The translations under genes and the position numbers were made by a program. DNA of 64,000 bases from JAXGXJ01 sp963816155 (GTDB lineage Bacteria; Actinomycetota; Thermoleophilia; RBG-16-64-13), in NCBI GenBank assembly GCA_963816155.1, contig CAWFJE010000010.1:62001-126000 (forward strand), written 5' to 3'. Position 1 is the first letter of the stretch; each line of letters opens with the position of its first letter. The notes under the pieces were generated by a model. The model had not been told where the DNA came from and searched no databases. It was given only the letters and a program-made list of their open reading frames with translations. Shown here in pieces: positions 29,749-38,855 of this stretch.

Positions 29749-31359
29749 CTATCTCGGTTCGAGACGGTAGCCTTCTTGGAGCAGGAGGTCTCGCACTTCG
29801 GGATACGGGACCTGCTGCGGATCGACGCCCGCACGGTCGGCAACGGCCACGATGGCGGCCGCCGCGCCACCCATAGCGGCCCGAGCGTGCTCCATGCGGA
29901 GCGGAGAACTGTAGGTTCGGAAATCGACTGAGACTGCCGTGGAAACGACCAACCAGGGATGACCCTTGACCAACAGAGCCCCCATGGGCAGGCGCGGGTA
30001 CGCCGTCCGTTCCACGTGCGTGGGCGCGAAGGAGTCATGCCTGTCGTACTCGCAGTAGCAGCCGAGAGCCACGGCATCCCGTATCTCTCCTGAGCGTAGC
30101 CGCTCGACAGTGTATGTATCGAGCCCCAGGACTCGCGGCCCTTCGCGCACATAGAGCTTCTGGGGAATGGCCGCGATGCCCACATAGGAGTATCCATGCT
30201 CCTGCAGATAGCGGACGCGATTGATGGACCATTCGAGCACCCGCTTGCGGATCTCGCCCCGTTTCTCTGGTGCGAACACCCACTCGAAGGCCAGCCCCAC
30301 ATCGGACCAGTCACTCCACGTCTCATTGAGTTCACGTTTTGCGTTGGGGAGCACGGCCACCGTCATAGACCAACTGTTCTTGAAGGCATCGACGTTCGTT
30401 GGGCTGAAAGACCTCACGGCGGCGTAACTCGCAGGATCATAGTTCGGGTGCATGAGCGAGGCGATGCGCGGCGCCCGGGTTCCCTTGTGCACTTTGAGGG
30501 TCAGGAGTGAAGAGAAGCGTTGAGGGGCGGTCTCGTAGCTATTGGTGGCACCAGGATAAGCGGGGCGGACGCCCGCCACGTCGTTGTATAGCGCTTCGTG
30601 CCGCCCCATGCGGTAGTCGGCACCCAGCATACGTGCCAGATCGGCTTCCACGCTCGCGTCGATGAAGTAGCGCGCGTAGACCCGCAGCAGGCCTTGGCCC
30701 TCCACCCGAAGATCGGCGTACCGTCGCTCGTCCTGGTCGTTGGCGGCCACAAGATGGGCGGAGTAGAAAAGAAGGTTGCCCCGGTCCTCAGCCTTCAGCA
30801 GCGACCACAGGGTCTGGGCCGCGACATCAGGCTCGTAGACCAGTCGCCCGCTCCCGGTGAACGGCGAGAGGCCGCGACGCTTGTAAGAGGCGATCAGAGC
30901 GTCCCGCCATTGCTTGTAGAACCCACCGGCCACACGGTCGATCTCGCGCGCGTCCTCGGCCGAAAGACCTTGAGCAAGCGGCGTCTCCAAGAGGTTGCCG
31001 CACGAGACCAGTGCGACCCGCAGATGGGGCGCGACGGCCAAGAGGTCGTGCGCCGCCGCCAGGCCCGACGTCTGGGTGGCAAAGACGACGACGTCCACGT
31101 CCACAGAGGGCGCGTGCGGAGGCTGCTCTGTCTCTCCGTCCGAAGGAGGTTGCGGCTCGATCTCCTCGGCAGCCTCAACGAGCCCACCGCCTTGGCCAGT
31201 GTCGGCCGCCCCGGCGGACGCAGAGGTCTCAGCCGCGTAAGCGCTCGCTTCGCCTCCCACGGGTAACCCCGCCACAGCGAGCAGTACGGCTGCATACAGG
31301 ATAAGGCGAGGCACAAGTCGACAACACGATCGGATGAGACTAGATACGAGACTCCGCAC
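29749..31359 (-). CDS. Secreted FAD-dependent oxidoreductase-like protein
   Basis: The 536-residue protein resembles the FAD_oxidored family (PF12831), whose members often replace the usual dinucleotide motif with a G-A-T-P-A-G type loop. A signal-like hydrophobic segment (LILYAAVLLAVAGLPVGG) and an acidic linker precede VDVVVFATQTSGLAAAHDLL, in which the first glycine is Ala. The region YARYFIDASVEADLARMLGADYRMGRHE is typical of the family, and the C-terminus has ALGCYCEYDRHD and MEHARAAMGGAAAAIVAVA. GTG 31359 is chosen because AAGGAG lies five bases upstream; ATG 31374 is the alternative. It overlaps the peroxiredoxin gene by 20 bases and is likely co-transcribed with it. Confidence 0.75.
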   Translation of the reverse strand: MRSLVSSLIRSCCRLVPRLILYAAVLLAVAGLPVGGEASAYAAETSASAGAADTGQGGGLVEAAEEIEPQPPSDGETEQPPHAPSVDVDVVVFATQTSGLAAAHDLLAVAPHLRVALVSCGNLLETPLAQGLSAEDAREIDRVAGGFYKQWRDALIASYKRRGLSPFTGSGRLVYEPDVAAQTLWSLLKAEDRGNLLFYSAHLVAANDQDERRYADLRVEGQGLLRVYARYFIDASVEADLARMLGADYRMGRHEALYNDVAGVRPAYPGATNSYETAPQRFSSLLTLKVHKGTRAPRIASLMHPNYDPASYAAVRSFSPTNVDAFKNSWSMTVAVLPNAKRELNETWSDWSDVGLAFEWVFAPEKRGEIRKRVLEWSINRVRYLQEHGYSYVGIAAIPQKLYVREGPRVLGLDTYTVERLRSGEIRDAVALGCYCEYDRHDSFAPTHVERTAYPRLPMGALLVKGHPWLVVSTAVSVDFRTYSSPLRMEHARAAMGGAAAAIVAVADRAGVDPQQVPYPEVRDLLLQEGYRLEPR

Positions 31360-31801
31360 GATAACTCCTTGCATCTGCCAGCACCTTGGCTGCGTGGCCC
31401 TTTGCGCCGACCTTTTCGTAGGCGCCCACGACAGTACCGTCCCGCGCAATCAGTACCGTGTCTCTGTTGTGGCTCCCACCCTCGCTCTTCAACGTGCCGT
31501 AGGCGGTCCCGATCCCTCGCCCCAAGTCGCTGACAAACGAGAAGCGCAGTTCGTACTTGTCGCGAAAACGCTGTAACCGCTCGACCGGATCCACAGAGAC
31601 GCCCAGCACCGTCAGCCCCAGTTCGTCGAAATCAGATAGTAGTTGGTTGAACTCAACCGCCTCGGTCGTTCAACCGGGAGTGAAGGCCTTCGGGAAGAAG
31701 TACAGCACAACCGGGCCTTCGGCAAGGAGGGAGGCGAGGTCTACCTCGCCATCCGTACCCGGGGCTGCGAACAGTGGGGCCTTGTCTCCCGCGGTGATCA
31801 T
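31340..31801 (-). CDS. Peroxiredoxin with an in-frame TGA (selenocysteine) at the peroxidatic position
   Basis: Read through its TGA, this frame encodes a complete 153-residue Bcp/AhpC-type peroxiredoxin: MITAGDKAPLFAAPGTDGEV, then VVLYFFPKAFTPG, TGA (codon 44, bases 31672-31670), TTEAVEFNQLL, LGVSVDPVERLQRFRDKYELRF and HNRDTVLIARDGTVVGAY. The family consensus at the break is FTPGCTxE, so TGA stands exactly where the catalytic Cys belongs. The protein has no cysteine anywhere, so it would be inactive unless residue 44 is selenocysteine. A bacterial SECIS-like stem-loop starts 11 bases after the TGA. Similarity continues in frame on both sides, which excludes a frameshift. AGGAGGTGGGAG precedes the ATG. 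It follows carA by 43 bases. Selenocysteine machinery is not in this window; a nonsense mutation or base error (TGC/TGT to TGA) is the alternative. Confidence 0.8.
31645..31672 (-). promoter_or_regulatory. Putative bacterial SECIS element
   Basis: After the UGA come 11 bases, then GGUUGAGUUCAACC: a 5-bp GGUUG/CAACC stem with AGUU loop (31658-31645). From memory, the E. coli fdhF element also has an 11-base spacing and an upper stem starting GGUUG, with a G-U in its loop. The 3' arm GUUCAACC can alternatively pair perfectly over 8 bp with GGUUGAAC (31675-31668), which contains the UGA itself. Confidence 0.6.
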
Positions 31802-31844
31802 CTCCCACCTCCTGGATCGGTCTGGTCAGCGGCGGCCCGGCCTT

Positions 31845-33124
<1,280 letters not shown>

Positions 33125-33125
<1 letters not shown>

Positions 33126-34543
33126 CAGGCCTCCCCCCGGGCGCGCGCGAAGCGGCGCGCCCCGTCGACCACCGTCATACGCACCCTTCCGGTGAGTGTC
33201 TCCCCCAGGAAGGCGCAGTTGCGACTCTTTCCGCGCAAGGAAGCCGCTGTGACCTGCCAGGTCTCTTCGCGGTCGAAGACGCAGAAGTCGGCGGGGGCGC
33301 CGGCCCGCAGGGCCGGCGCGGTCAGGCCCAAGATGCGGCACGGAGCCTCGGACATGGCCGCGACGAGTCTGTCCAGCGACACCCTGCCCGGCAGCACCAG
33401 TCCTGAGTGTAGAGCCGCGAGGGCGGTCTCCAGAGCCGTGGTGCCGCAAAGAGCCTCCTCGAAGGGCACCTCCTTCTCCTGGGGCGCGTGCGGAGCATGG
33501 TCACTCCCCACGCAGTCGATCAGACCCTCGGCAAGCGCGGTCACGAGCATCTCTCGATCTTCCTCGGAGCGGACAGGTGGGTTCACCTTCAGATTCTGGT
33601 CGAAGCTGCCCACACGCTCGTCGGTGAAGAGCAGATGCAGCGGCGTGACCTCGGCTGTGACGGGCAGACCGTCCTCCTTGGCCCGACGAAGCAGGCGCAC
33701 GCTGTCGGCGCAAGAGAGGTGTTGGAAATGCACGAGGGGGACGCCGCTGGGGCGCCCACCGGCGGCCGCAGCCCCCAGCCCTGTGGCCAGGCGCGACTCC
33801 TCCGCACTCGCATATCCCACGATCTCGAGGTCGCGGGCAAGAGGGCCCGCCTCGCAGGCGGAGGGGATACCCCGCAGGCCGAGCCGGGCGCTCCACCGTC
33901 CTTCGTGCATCACCCCGCCCAGGGAGAGGCTCGTGTCCTCCAGATGCAGCAGGATCGGCCGCCCAGTCCCGCGCGCGTACCTGAGCGCATGGAGCAGGAG
34001 GTCGGCGTCTGAGACGGGTCTGCCGTCATCGGCGAAGGCGGCTACCCCGGCCTCGGCCAACTCACGCATCTCGGCCAACTCCTCGCCTTGGAGGCCCTTG
34101 CTCACGGCACCCACCTGAGCCACGCGTACCCAGGCCTCCCGACCTGCCTGTTCCAGGACCCAGGCGGCCAAGGGCCCGGAATCCACCACAGGATCGGTGT
34201 TGGCCATAGCCACGACGGCCACGTACCCCCCGGCGGCCGCGGCCAGCGATCCCGAGGCCAGATCCTCCTTGTACTCGTAACCAGGAGTGCGTAGATGGAC
34301 ATGAGGATCGACGAGTCCCGGCAACACCCAACAGCCGGCCAGATCGTCAAGCACTTCCACGTCCGCGGGGACCGCGATCCCCGGACCGAGCGCCGCGATG
34401 ACGCCATCGGCCACGAGGAGATCCCCCTCCACATCCAGCTGCTGCGCAGGGTCGAAGAGGTGGACACGGGGAAGAAGAAACTGCTCGGAAGACAACTCGC
34501 GACAGGCGAGCTTGGGCCCCGAGGGGCGATGGGTGGGATCCAT
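33125..34543 (-). CDS. pyrC: Dihydroorotase (type I)
   Basis: Dihydroorotase cyclises carbamoyl aspartate to dihydroorotate. The 472-residue amidohydrolase has the metal-binding DPHVHLRTPGYEYKED (HVH at 81-83) and the C-terminal VGSDHAPHAPQEK with the catalytic Asp, then LGLTAPALRAGAPADFCVFD. ATG 34543 lies nine bases after AAAGGA in the PyrR hairpin; an in-frame TTG one codon earlier is less likely. It is followed by carA in an overlapping arrangement. Confidence 0.94.
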
Positions 34544-34551
34544 CAACGTTT

Positions 34552-34581
34552 CCTTTCGGTCTCACTGGACTCGTTTAAAGG
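34552..34581 (-). promoter_or_regulatory. PyrR-binding hairpin in the pyrC leader
   Basis: In minus-strand RNA CCUUU pairs with AAAGG, CG with CG, and after a bulged A, GUC pairs with GAC around the hexaloop CAGUGA. The 3' arm is the pyrC ribosome binding site. The TAA stop of the upstream metallopeptidase gene (34577-34575) lies within the 5' side of this hairpin. Confidence 0.85.
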
Positions 34582-35396
34582 TCTCCCCATGGTAGCGCGG
34601 CTGGGGCGGCCGGTCCAGCGAGTGGCCCGTCGAGCCAGCCGGGGATGAACTCTCCGGCCAGGCGTAGGCGCCGACGATAGACGGCGCTCCCCGGATGATG
34701 CTCCTCAAGCACCCGCCAGAAGCGAGGAGAGTGGTTCATCTCCACCGTGTGACAGAGTTCATGCAGCAGAACGTAGTCGACGAGGTCGGGAGGAAAGAAC
34801 AGCAGCCGCGCGTTCAGGGACACTGTCCCACGTCGGGAACAGCTTCCCCAGCGGCTGCGCTGGTGACGGATGGTGACCCGGTCGAAGCTCAGGCCGTGAC
34901 CGGCCGCCAGCAGACTGAGGCGCGGGACGAGCGCTGCGCGGGCCCTCCTTGCCAACCAGCGGGAAAGGGCCTCCCGGCATCTTTCGGCATCGTCCACCCC
35001 GCCGCTCACCACGAGGAGCCCATCACGCGGCTTGGCTCGGACGCTCACACTCCCAGTCCGCTCGCGTCCGTTCCTGTATTCCACCCTCCACTCCTCACCG
35101 GTGGCCGGGAGGTTGATCCGATCAGGCAGTCGCGTCGGCGCGACGCAGACGCGGCGGCGGGCCTCCACTCTTCGCCGGGCCCGATCGATCCAAGTTCTGT
35201 TGGCCTCGATGATGGCCGGCACGCGGCGCTGGTCGAAACCCCGCGGCACGACCACTGTCAGCCCTTCGCGCTCGGACATCAGGAGACGCACCCGCCGCGC
35301 CCTCGTGCTCACTCTCACCGCGAAAGAGTCAGTACCTCCCCGAGCACGATCCGCCCGGGAGTCCGCCCCCTCGTCCGGCACTCCACGATCAGCCAA
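34575..35396 (-). CDS. YgjP-like (DUF45) zinc metallopeptidase
   Basis: The 273-residue protein matches the YgjP/DUF45 family, distant relatives of SprT: an N-terminal strand region (SFAVRVSTRARRVRLLMS...LTVVVPRGFD), HQRSRWGSCSRRGTVSLNARLLFFP, and the zinc motif LHELCHTVEMNHSPRFW. The biological role of the family is not established. The start is uncertain: TTG 35396 overlaps osmC by eight bases; internal GTG codons are alternatives. Its stop codon is embedded in the pyrC PyrR hairpin. Confidence 0.82.
   Translation of the reverse strand: MADRGVPDEGADSRADRARGGTDSFAVRVSTRARRVRLLMSEREGLTVVVPRGFDQRRVPAIIEANRTWIDRARRRVEARRRVCVAPTRLPDRINLPATGEEWRVEYRNGRERTGSVSVRAKPRDGLLVVSGGVDDAERCREALSRWLARRARAALVPRLSLLAAGHGLSFDRVTIRHQRSRWGSCSRRGTVSLNARLLFFPPDLVDYVLLHELCHTVEMNHSPRFWRVLEEHHPGSAVYRRRLRLAGEFIPGWLDGPLAGPAAPAALPWGDL
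34589..34617 (-). promoter_or_regulatory. pyrC-carA promoter
   Basis: On the minus strand TGGACC (34617-34612) and TACCAT (34594-34589) are 17 bases apart, eight bases before the PyrR hairpin and inside the 3' end of the preceding gene. The block GCGCTACCAT is identical to that before carB. Confidence 0.55.
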
Positions 35397-35811
35397 CCAG
35401 TTGCGCCTTCATGGTGATCTCGGGAACGGCCGCGAGCGCCTTGGAGACGGGACAATCCGCCTTGGCTTTGGCCGCCAACTCCTGGAACTGGGCGTCCGCG
35501 ATGCCCGAGACTTCGGCCTCGGTCTCCAAGTCGATCCTCTTGATCATCGGCCCCGCGCCTAGGTGAGCCGCGGCCGTCGTGTGGATCCGCTCCGCCGGGA
35601 AACCGCTGTCTGCCAGCAGGGCGGCGAGGAACATCGAGAAGCAACCGGCGTGGGCGGCGGCAACGAGTTCCTCGGGGTTGGTCCCGGCTCCTTCTTCGAA
35701 GCGCGACGAGTACGTATAGGGACCCTCGTAAAGGCCGCTGGCCAGCCTCATGGTCCCCCCACCCTCTTTGAGCGTGCCCCGCCAGGTCGCTTCTGATCTC
35801 CGTACAGGCAT
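35389..35811 (-). CDS. OsmC/Ohr family peroxide-detoxifying protein
   Basis: The 140-residue protein has the two reactive cysteines of the family in AAAHAGCFSMFLAALL and AKADCPVSKAL, plus the N-terminal GTNPEELVAAA loop. The pattern fits the OsmC subfamily of hydroperoxide reductases. GAGAGGA precedes the ATG. It lies between a membrane protein gene and a metallopeptidase gene inside the pyrB-pyrC interval. With the peroxiredoxin at 31.3 kb, it is the second peroxide-defence gene in this neighbourhood. Confidence 0.9.
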   Translation of the reverse strand: MPVRRSEATWRGTLKEGGGTMRLASGLYEGPYTYSSRFEEGAGTNPEELVAAAHAGCFSMFLAALLADSGFPAERIHTTAAAHLGAGPMIKRIDLETEAEVSGIADAQFQELAAKAKADCPVSKALAAVPEITMKAQLVG

Positions 35812-35860
35812 GGTCAGTCCTCTCCTTCGGTACTCGCGTTCACATCCTTGCAGAGCAGCA

Positions 35861-36295
35861 TCATGCGGCGCCTCCCGGACGGTCCCGCCCGTGTTTGGCC
35901 TCGCGTTCCACTCCCGCCGACAGCATGATCACGAGCACACTGGCCGGGAGCAGCAAGACCGTGATCACCAACCAGAAGGGCTGAGTCCCCGAGTCCCCGT
36001 CACCCAGGGCGCCGAACAGGCTGAGCACGGCCGCCGGAAGACAGAAGAACCCGAATCTGGCGTCCCACACGGCCCTCGCGGGCCGGGTGGCGGGACGCAC
36101 CAACGGCGCTAGGATCATGAGGCAGCCCACGGCAGCGACGGCCACGCCGCCCCGCCACACCTCCGCGGGGACATCGAAGGCGTCTCCGGAGGCGGCCTGC
36201 ACGATGTTGCCCAGATAGAAGACGGCCAGGCCCGCACCGCAGACCACGAAACCGGCCCAGCGGAGCCGGGCCAGGTCCATAGCCGAAAGCGCCAT
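35861..36295 (-). CDS. Four-helix membrane protein of unknown function
   Basis: The 144-residue hydrophobic protein has predicted membrane segments at about 14-33, 50-68, 82-97 and 107-127 (for example LVITVLLLPASVLVIMLSAG) with a basic C-terminal tail. I do not recognise a family. GGAAGGG directly precedes the ATG, and the gene starts 12 bases after pyrB, so it is in the pyrB transcript. Confidence 0.65.
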   Translation of the reverse strand: MALSAMDLARLRWAGFVVCGAGLAVFYLGNIVQAASGDAFDVPAEVWRGGVAVAAVGCLMILAPLVRPATRPARAVWDARFGFFCLPAAVLSLFGALGDGDSGTQPFWLVITVLLLPASVLVIMLSAGVEREAKHGRDRPGGAA

Positions 36296-36307
36296 CCCTT
36301 CCGACCT

Positions 36308-37228
36308 CTAGCCGGACGTATCTTCGCTGAGGCTGCCGGCCAAGCACTGGTAGAGGATGGCCATGCGCACGGCCAGACCCGACTCCACCTGGTGGAGGAT
36401 CAGTGCCCGCTGGTCATCAGCCAGATCTGCGGATAGCTCCACTCCCCTGTTCACCGGGCCGGGATGCATGATCCGCTGGTCCGGCCGCAGACGATGCGGA
36501 GAGAGTCCCCACACTCTGCTGTACTCGCGCAGGGACGGCACCGGCGGGACTCTGCCCTTGGCCCGCTCCAACTGCATGCGCAGGAGATAGACGACATCCA
36601 CATCCTGCAGCGCTTCGAGGTCGTAGAAGACGGGCACGTCCCAGTGCTCGATACCGGGCGGCATGAGCGTCGGCGGTCCGACCAGGCGCACGTCTATACC
36701 CATCTTGCGGAAGCCGAACAGGTCAGAACGGGCCACGCGGCTGCGCAGGATGTCTCCTACGATGGCGACCTTGAGTCCGGTCAACTCTCCGTAGACCCGG
36801 CGCAGGCTGTAGAGGTCGAGAAGACACTGCGTGGGATGCTCACCCGTCCCGTCACCGGCGTTGACGATCGACGCGCCGGTGTAGCGTGCCGCCATCCGCG
36901 AGGCCCCCACTTGGGGATGGCGCAGGACGAGGATGTCAGGACGATAGCTCTCGAGTGTGAGGATCGTATCCTTCAGGCTCTCGCCCTTGGAGACGCTCGA
37001 TGACGATCCCTTGATGTTGATCACGTCGGCCGAGAGCCGCTTGCCCGCGAGTTCGAACGACGCCTGCGTACGTGTGGACGGCTCCAGGAAGACGTTGACG
37101 ACAGTCCGTCCCCTGAGCGCCGGCACCTTCTTGATGGGACGGGAGGCGATCTCGAGAAAGCCGTCGCTCAGCTTGAAGAGATTCTCGATCTCGGGCGGGG
37201 AGAGGTCATCGATGGAGATCAGGTTCAT
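36308..37228 (-). CDS. pyrB: Aspartate carbamoyltransferase catalytic subunit
   Basis: PyrB joins carbamoyl phosphate and aspartate. The 306-residue protein has the carbamoyl-phosphate loop FLEPSTRTQASFELAGKRL (STRT at 51-54), the SSSVSKGESLKDTILTLESY loop, GDGTGEHPTQCLLDLYSL and MHPGPVNRGVEL. ATG 37228 is preferred to an in-frame GTG one codon earlier because AAAGGG in the PyrR hairpin is seven bases upstream. It is downstream of pyrR but has its own promoter and leader. Confidence 0.95.
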   Translation of the reverse strand: MNLISIDDLSPPEIENLFKLSDGFLEIASRPIKKVPALRGRTVVNVFLEPSTRTQASFELAGKRLSADVINIKGSSSSVSKGESLKDTILTLESYRPDILVLRHPQVGASRMAARYTGASIVNAGDGTGEHPTQCLLDLYSLRRVYGELTGLKVAIVGDILRSRVARSDLFGFRKMGIDVRLVGPPTLMPPGIEHWDVPVFYDLEALQDVDVVYLLRMQLERAKGRVPPVPSLREYSRVWGLSPHRLRPDQRIMHPGPVNRGVELSADLADDQRALILHQVESGLAVRMAILYQCLAGSLSEDTSG

Positions 37229-37236
37229 CACGGTAC

Positions 37237-37267
37237 CCTTTCGGTCTCACGGGACACGTTTAAAAGG
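37237..37267 (-). promoter_or_regulatory. PyrR-binding hairpin in the pyrB leader
   Basis: In minus-strand RNA CCUUU pairs with AAAGG, CG with CG, and after a bulged U, GUC pairs with GAC around the hexaloop CCGUGA. The AAAGGG arm is the pyrB ribosome binding site. Confidence 0.85.
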
Positions 37268-37282
37268 TTCACGTACCAGCCG

Positions 37283-37311
37283 ATTGTAGCGCGCCACCGG
37301 CCCTGACTCCA
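37283..37311 (-). promoter_or_regulatory. pyrB promoter
   Basis: On the minus strand TGGAGT (37311-37306) and TACAAT (37288-37283) are 17 bases apart, in the block GCGCTACAAT shared, with one change, by the carB and pyrC leaders. The remaining bases to the pyrR stop at 37377 show no gene. Confidence 0.55.
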
Positions 37312-37376
37312 GCGGACTCCCTGAGCCGCCCTTCGCGTCGGCCGACACAGGGCGGGGCCGCACAGTCACTCCCTTA

Positions 37377-37964
37377 TCACTCTTCTATGACCACCTCGTC
37401 TTCGCCGTCCGTCTCTGACAGGTGTACCACCACGTGCTCGCTGCGGCTGGTGGGGACGTTCTTGCCCACGAAATCGGGCCTGATGGGCAGGTCGCGGTGA
37501 CCGCGGTCAACGAGCACGGCCAGCCGCACCGCGGCCGGACGACCATAGTCGAACAGGGTGTCTATCGCCGCCCGTATGCTCCGTCCCGTGTAGAGGACAT
37601 CATCCACGAGCAGGATGGTCTTGCCGTTGACGTCGAAGGGGATGGCGGTGGAATGCACCACCGGTTGCCCGGCCGGTCCCGGTCCGGGTCCGGGACCGGC
37701 CGAACGGGCGTCGACGTCGTCGCGATAGAAGGTGATGTCGAGGGTCCCTGTAGGGGGCCTGATGCCGTAGAACGCTTCCACGAGTTGCGCCAGGCGGACG
37801 GCCAGGTCGACACCTCGACGCTGAATGCCCACAAGGGCCAGTCCGCCCAGGTCGGGTGCTTGTTCCGCGATCTCGTGAGTCATGCGGGCAAGGGCGCGAC
37901 CCACCTGCTCGTGGTCCATCAGTACTTTGGTCTTGCGGCCGCCGCTTTCCCTTTCGCCGGTCAT
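37377..37964 (-). CDS. pyrR: Bifunctional pyrimidine regulatory protein / uracil phosphoribosyltransferase
   Basis: PyrR binds specific mRNA hairpins when UMP is high, lowering pyr gene expression, and has uracil phosphoribosyltransferase activity. The 195-residue protein has the PRPP motif ILLVDDVLYTGRSIRAAID, an RRGVDLA loop near the N-terminus and the DITFYRDDVD segment. A Gly-Pro repeat (AGPGPGPGPAGQP) is inserted in the flexible loop before VVHSTAIPFDVNGKT. Three matching hairpins lie at carB, pyrC and pyrB in this window; none is evident before pyrR itself. Confidence 0.94.
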   Translation of the reverse strand: MTGERESGGRKTKVLMDHEQVGRALARMTHEIAEQAPDLGGLALVGIQRRGVDLAVRLAQLVEAFYGIRPPTGTLDITFYRDDVDARSAGPGPGPGPAGQPVVHSTAIPFDVNGKTILLVDDVLYTGRSIRAAIDTLFDYGRPAAVRLAVLVDRGHRDLPIRPDFVGKNVPTSRSEHVVVHLSETDGEDEVVIEE

Positions 37965-38027
37965 CTCACCCCGAGTCTCCGCATGTTGTCGTCCTTCCCG
38001 TACCCTACCGGTGTTCGGTGCTCGACG

Positions 38028-38855
38028 TCAAGACGTGCCTCCACCGCGCAGCTGCGACGTGCCCCCTTGAGGCATCAGTGACGCGGCAGCACGGTCCATG
38101 ATCCACGCGACCGCGGCATGACTCTCCGAGGAGCCCGCGGCACTCCGATATCGAGCCTCTATCAGATCGAGGAGGACCCGAGCCGGCATGGCGGCCGCCT
38201 GACCCGGGGAGAAGGGATGGCGGTCGTCTCCCGCCAGAACAGAGCAGACGACCTCCGCCTTGGCCTCCCCTGTCACGAGAAAGAGCAGACGCTCCGCCGA
38301 TGCGAGCACCGAGAGGGTGAGAGTGAGGCGCCTTGTGCCTTGGTATGGCGCCGTGGCCACCACCCAGCGCTCGCTCTCGCCCAGGGCCGCGGAACCGGGA
38401 GTGAGCGAGGCGATGTGCCCGTCCTCACCCAGACCCAGCACGACGAGACTGAGACGGGGCGGATCATCGTGGGGGAACAACGTCCGCAGGTCCTCTTGAT
38501 ACCTAACCGCACCCTCCTCGGGCTCAAGTTCGCCGGGCATGCGATGAATCCCCGCCCAAGGACGCGCCAACAGCCCAGTGTGGAGGGCCATGCGGTAGTT
38601 GCTGCGGGAGTCGTCCGGGGGCACGCAGCGCTCATCCCCCCAGAGGATGTGGACGCGAGACCAAGGGACGCGGACTTCACCATCTTCCGCCAGCCGTTCG
38701 TACATGTCCTGGGGACTGGTGCCGCCGGCCAAGACCAAACACACGGGTCCTTCGGACTGGTCGGCTCTTCTGAGAAGTGTCGTCTGGGCCAAGCGAGCGG
38801 CGGCTACAGCCGCCGCCGCCGCGTCCGGCAGAATCTGGAGCAAGTCGGGAACCAC
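38028..38855 (-). CDS. pgl: 6-phosphogluconolactonase
   Basis: It hydrolyses 6-phosphogluconolactone in the oxidative pentose phosphate pathway. The 275-residue protein has VCLVLAGGTSPQDMYERLA, VHILWGDERCVPPDDSRSNYRM and VVLGLGEDGHIASLTPGS, the standard catalytic blocks of the DevB/Pgl family. The GTG start overlaps the opcA stop by one base. It ends the tkt-tal-zwf-opcA-pgl operon. Confidence 0.93.
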   Translation of the reverse strand: MVPDLLQILPDAAAAAVAAARLAQTTLLRRADQSEGPVCLVLAGGTSPQDMYERLAEDGEVRVPWSRVHILWGDERCVPPDDSRSNYRMALHTGLLARPWAGIHRMPGELEPEEGAVRYQEDLRTLFPHDDPPRLSLVVLGLGEDGHIASLTPGSAALGESERWVVATAPYQGTRRLTLTLSVLASAERLLFLVTGEAKAEVVCSVLAGDDRHPFSPGQAAAMPARVLLDLIEARYRSAAGSSESHAAVAWIMDRAAASLMPQGGTSQLRGGGTS

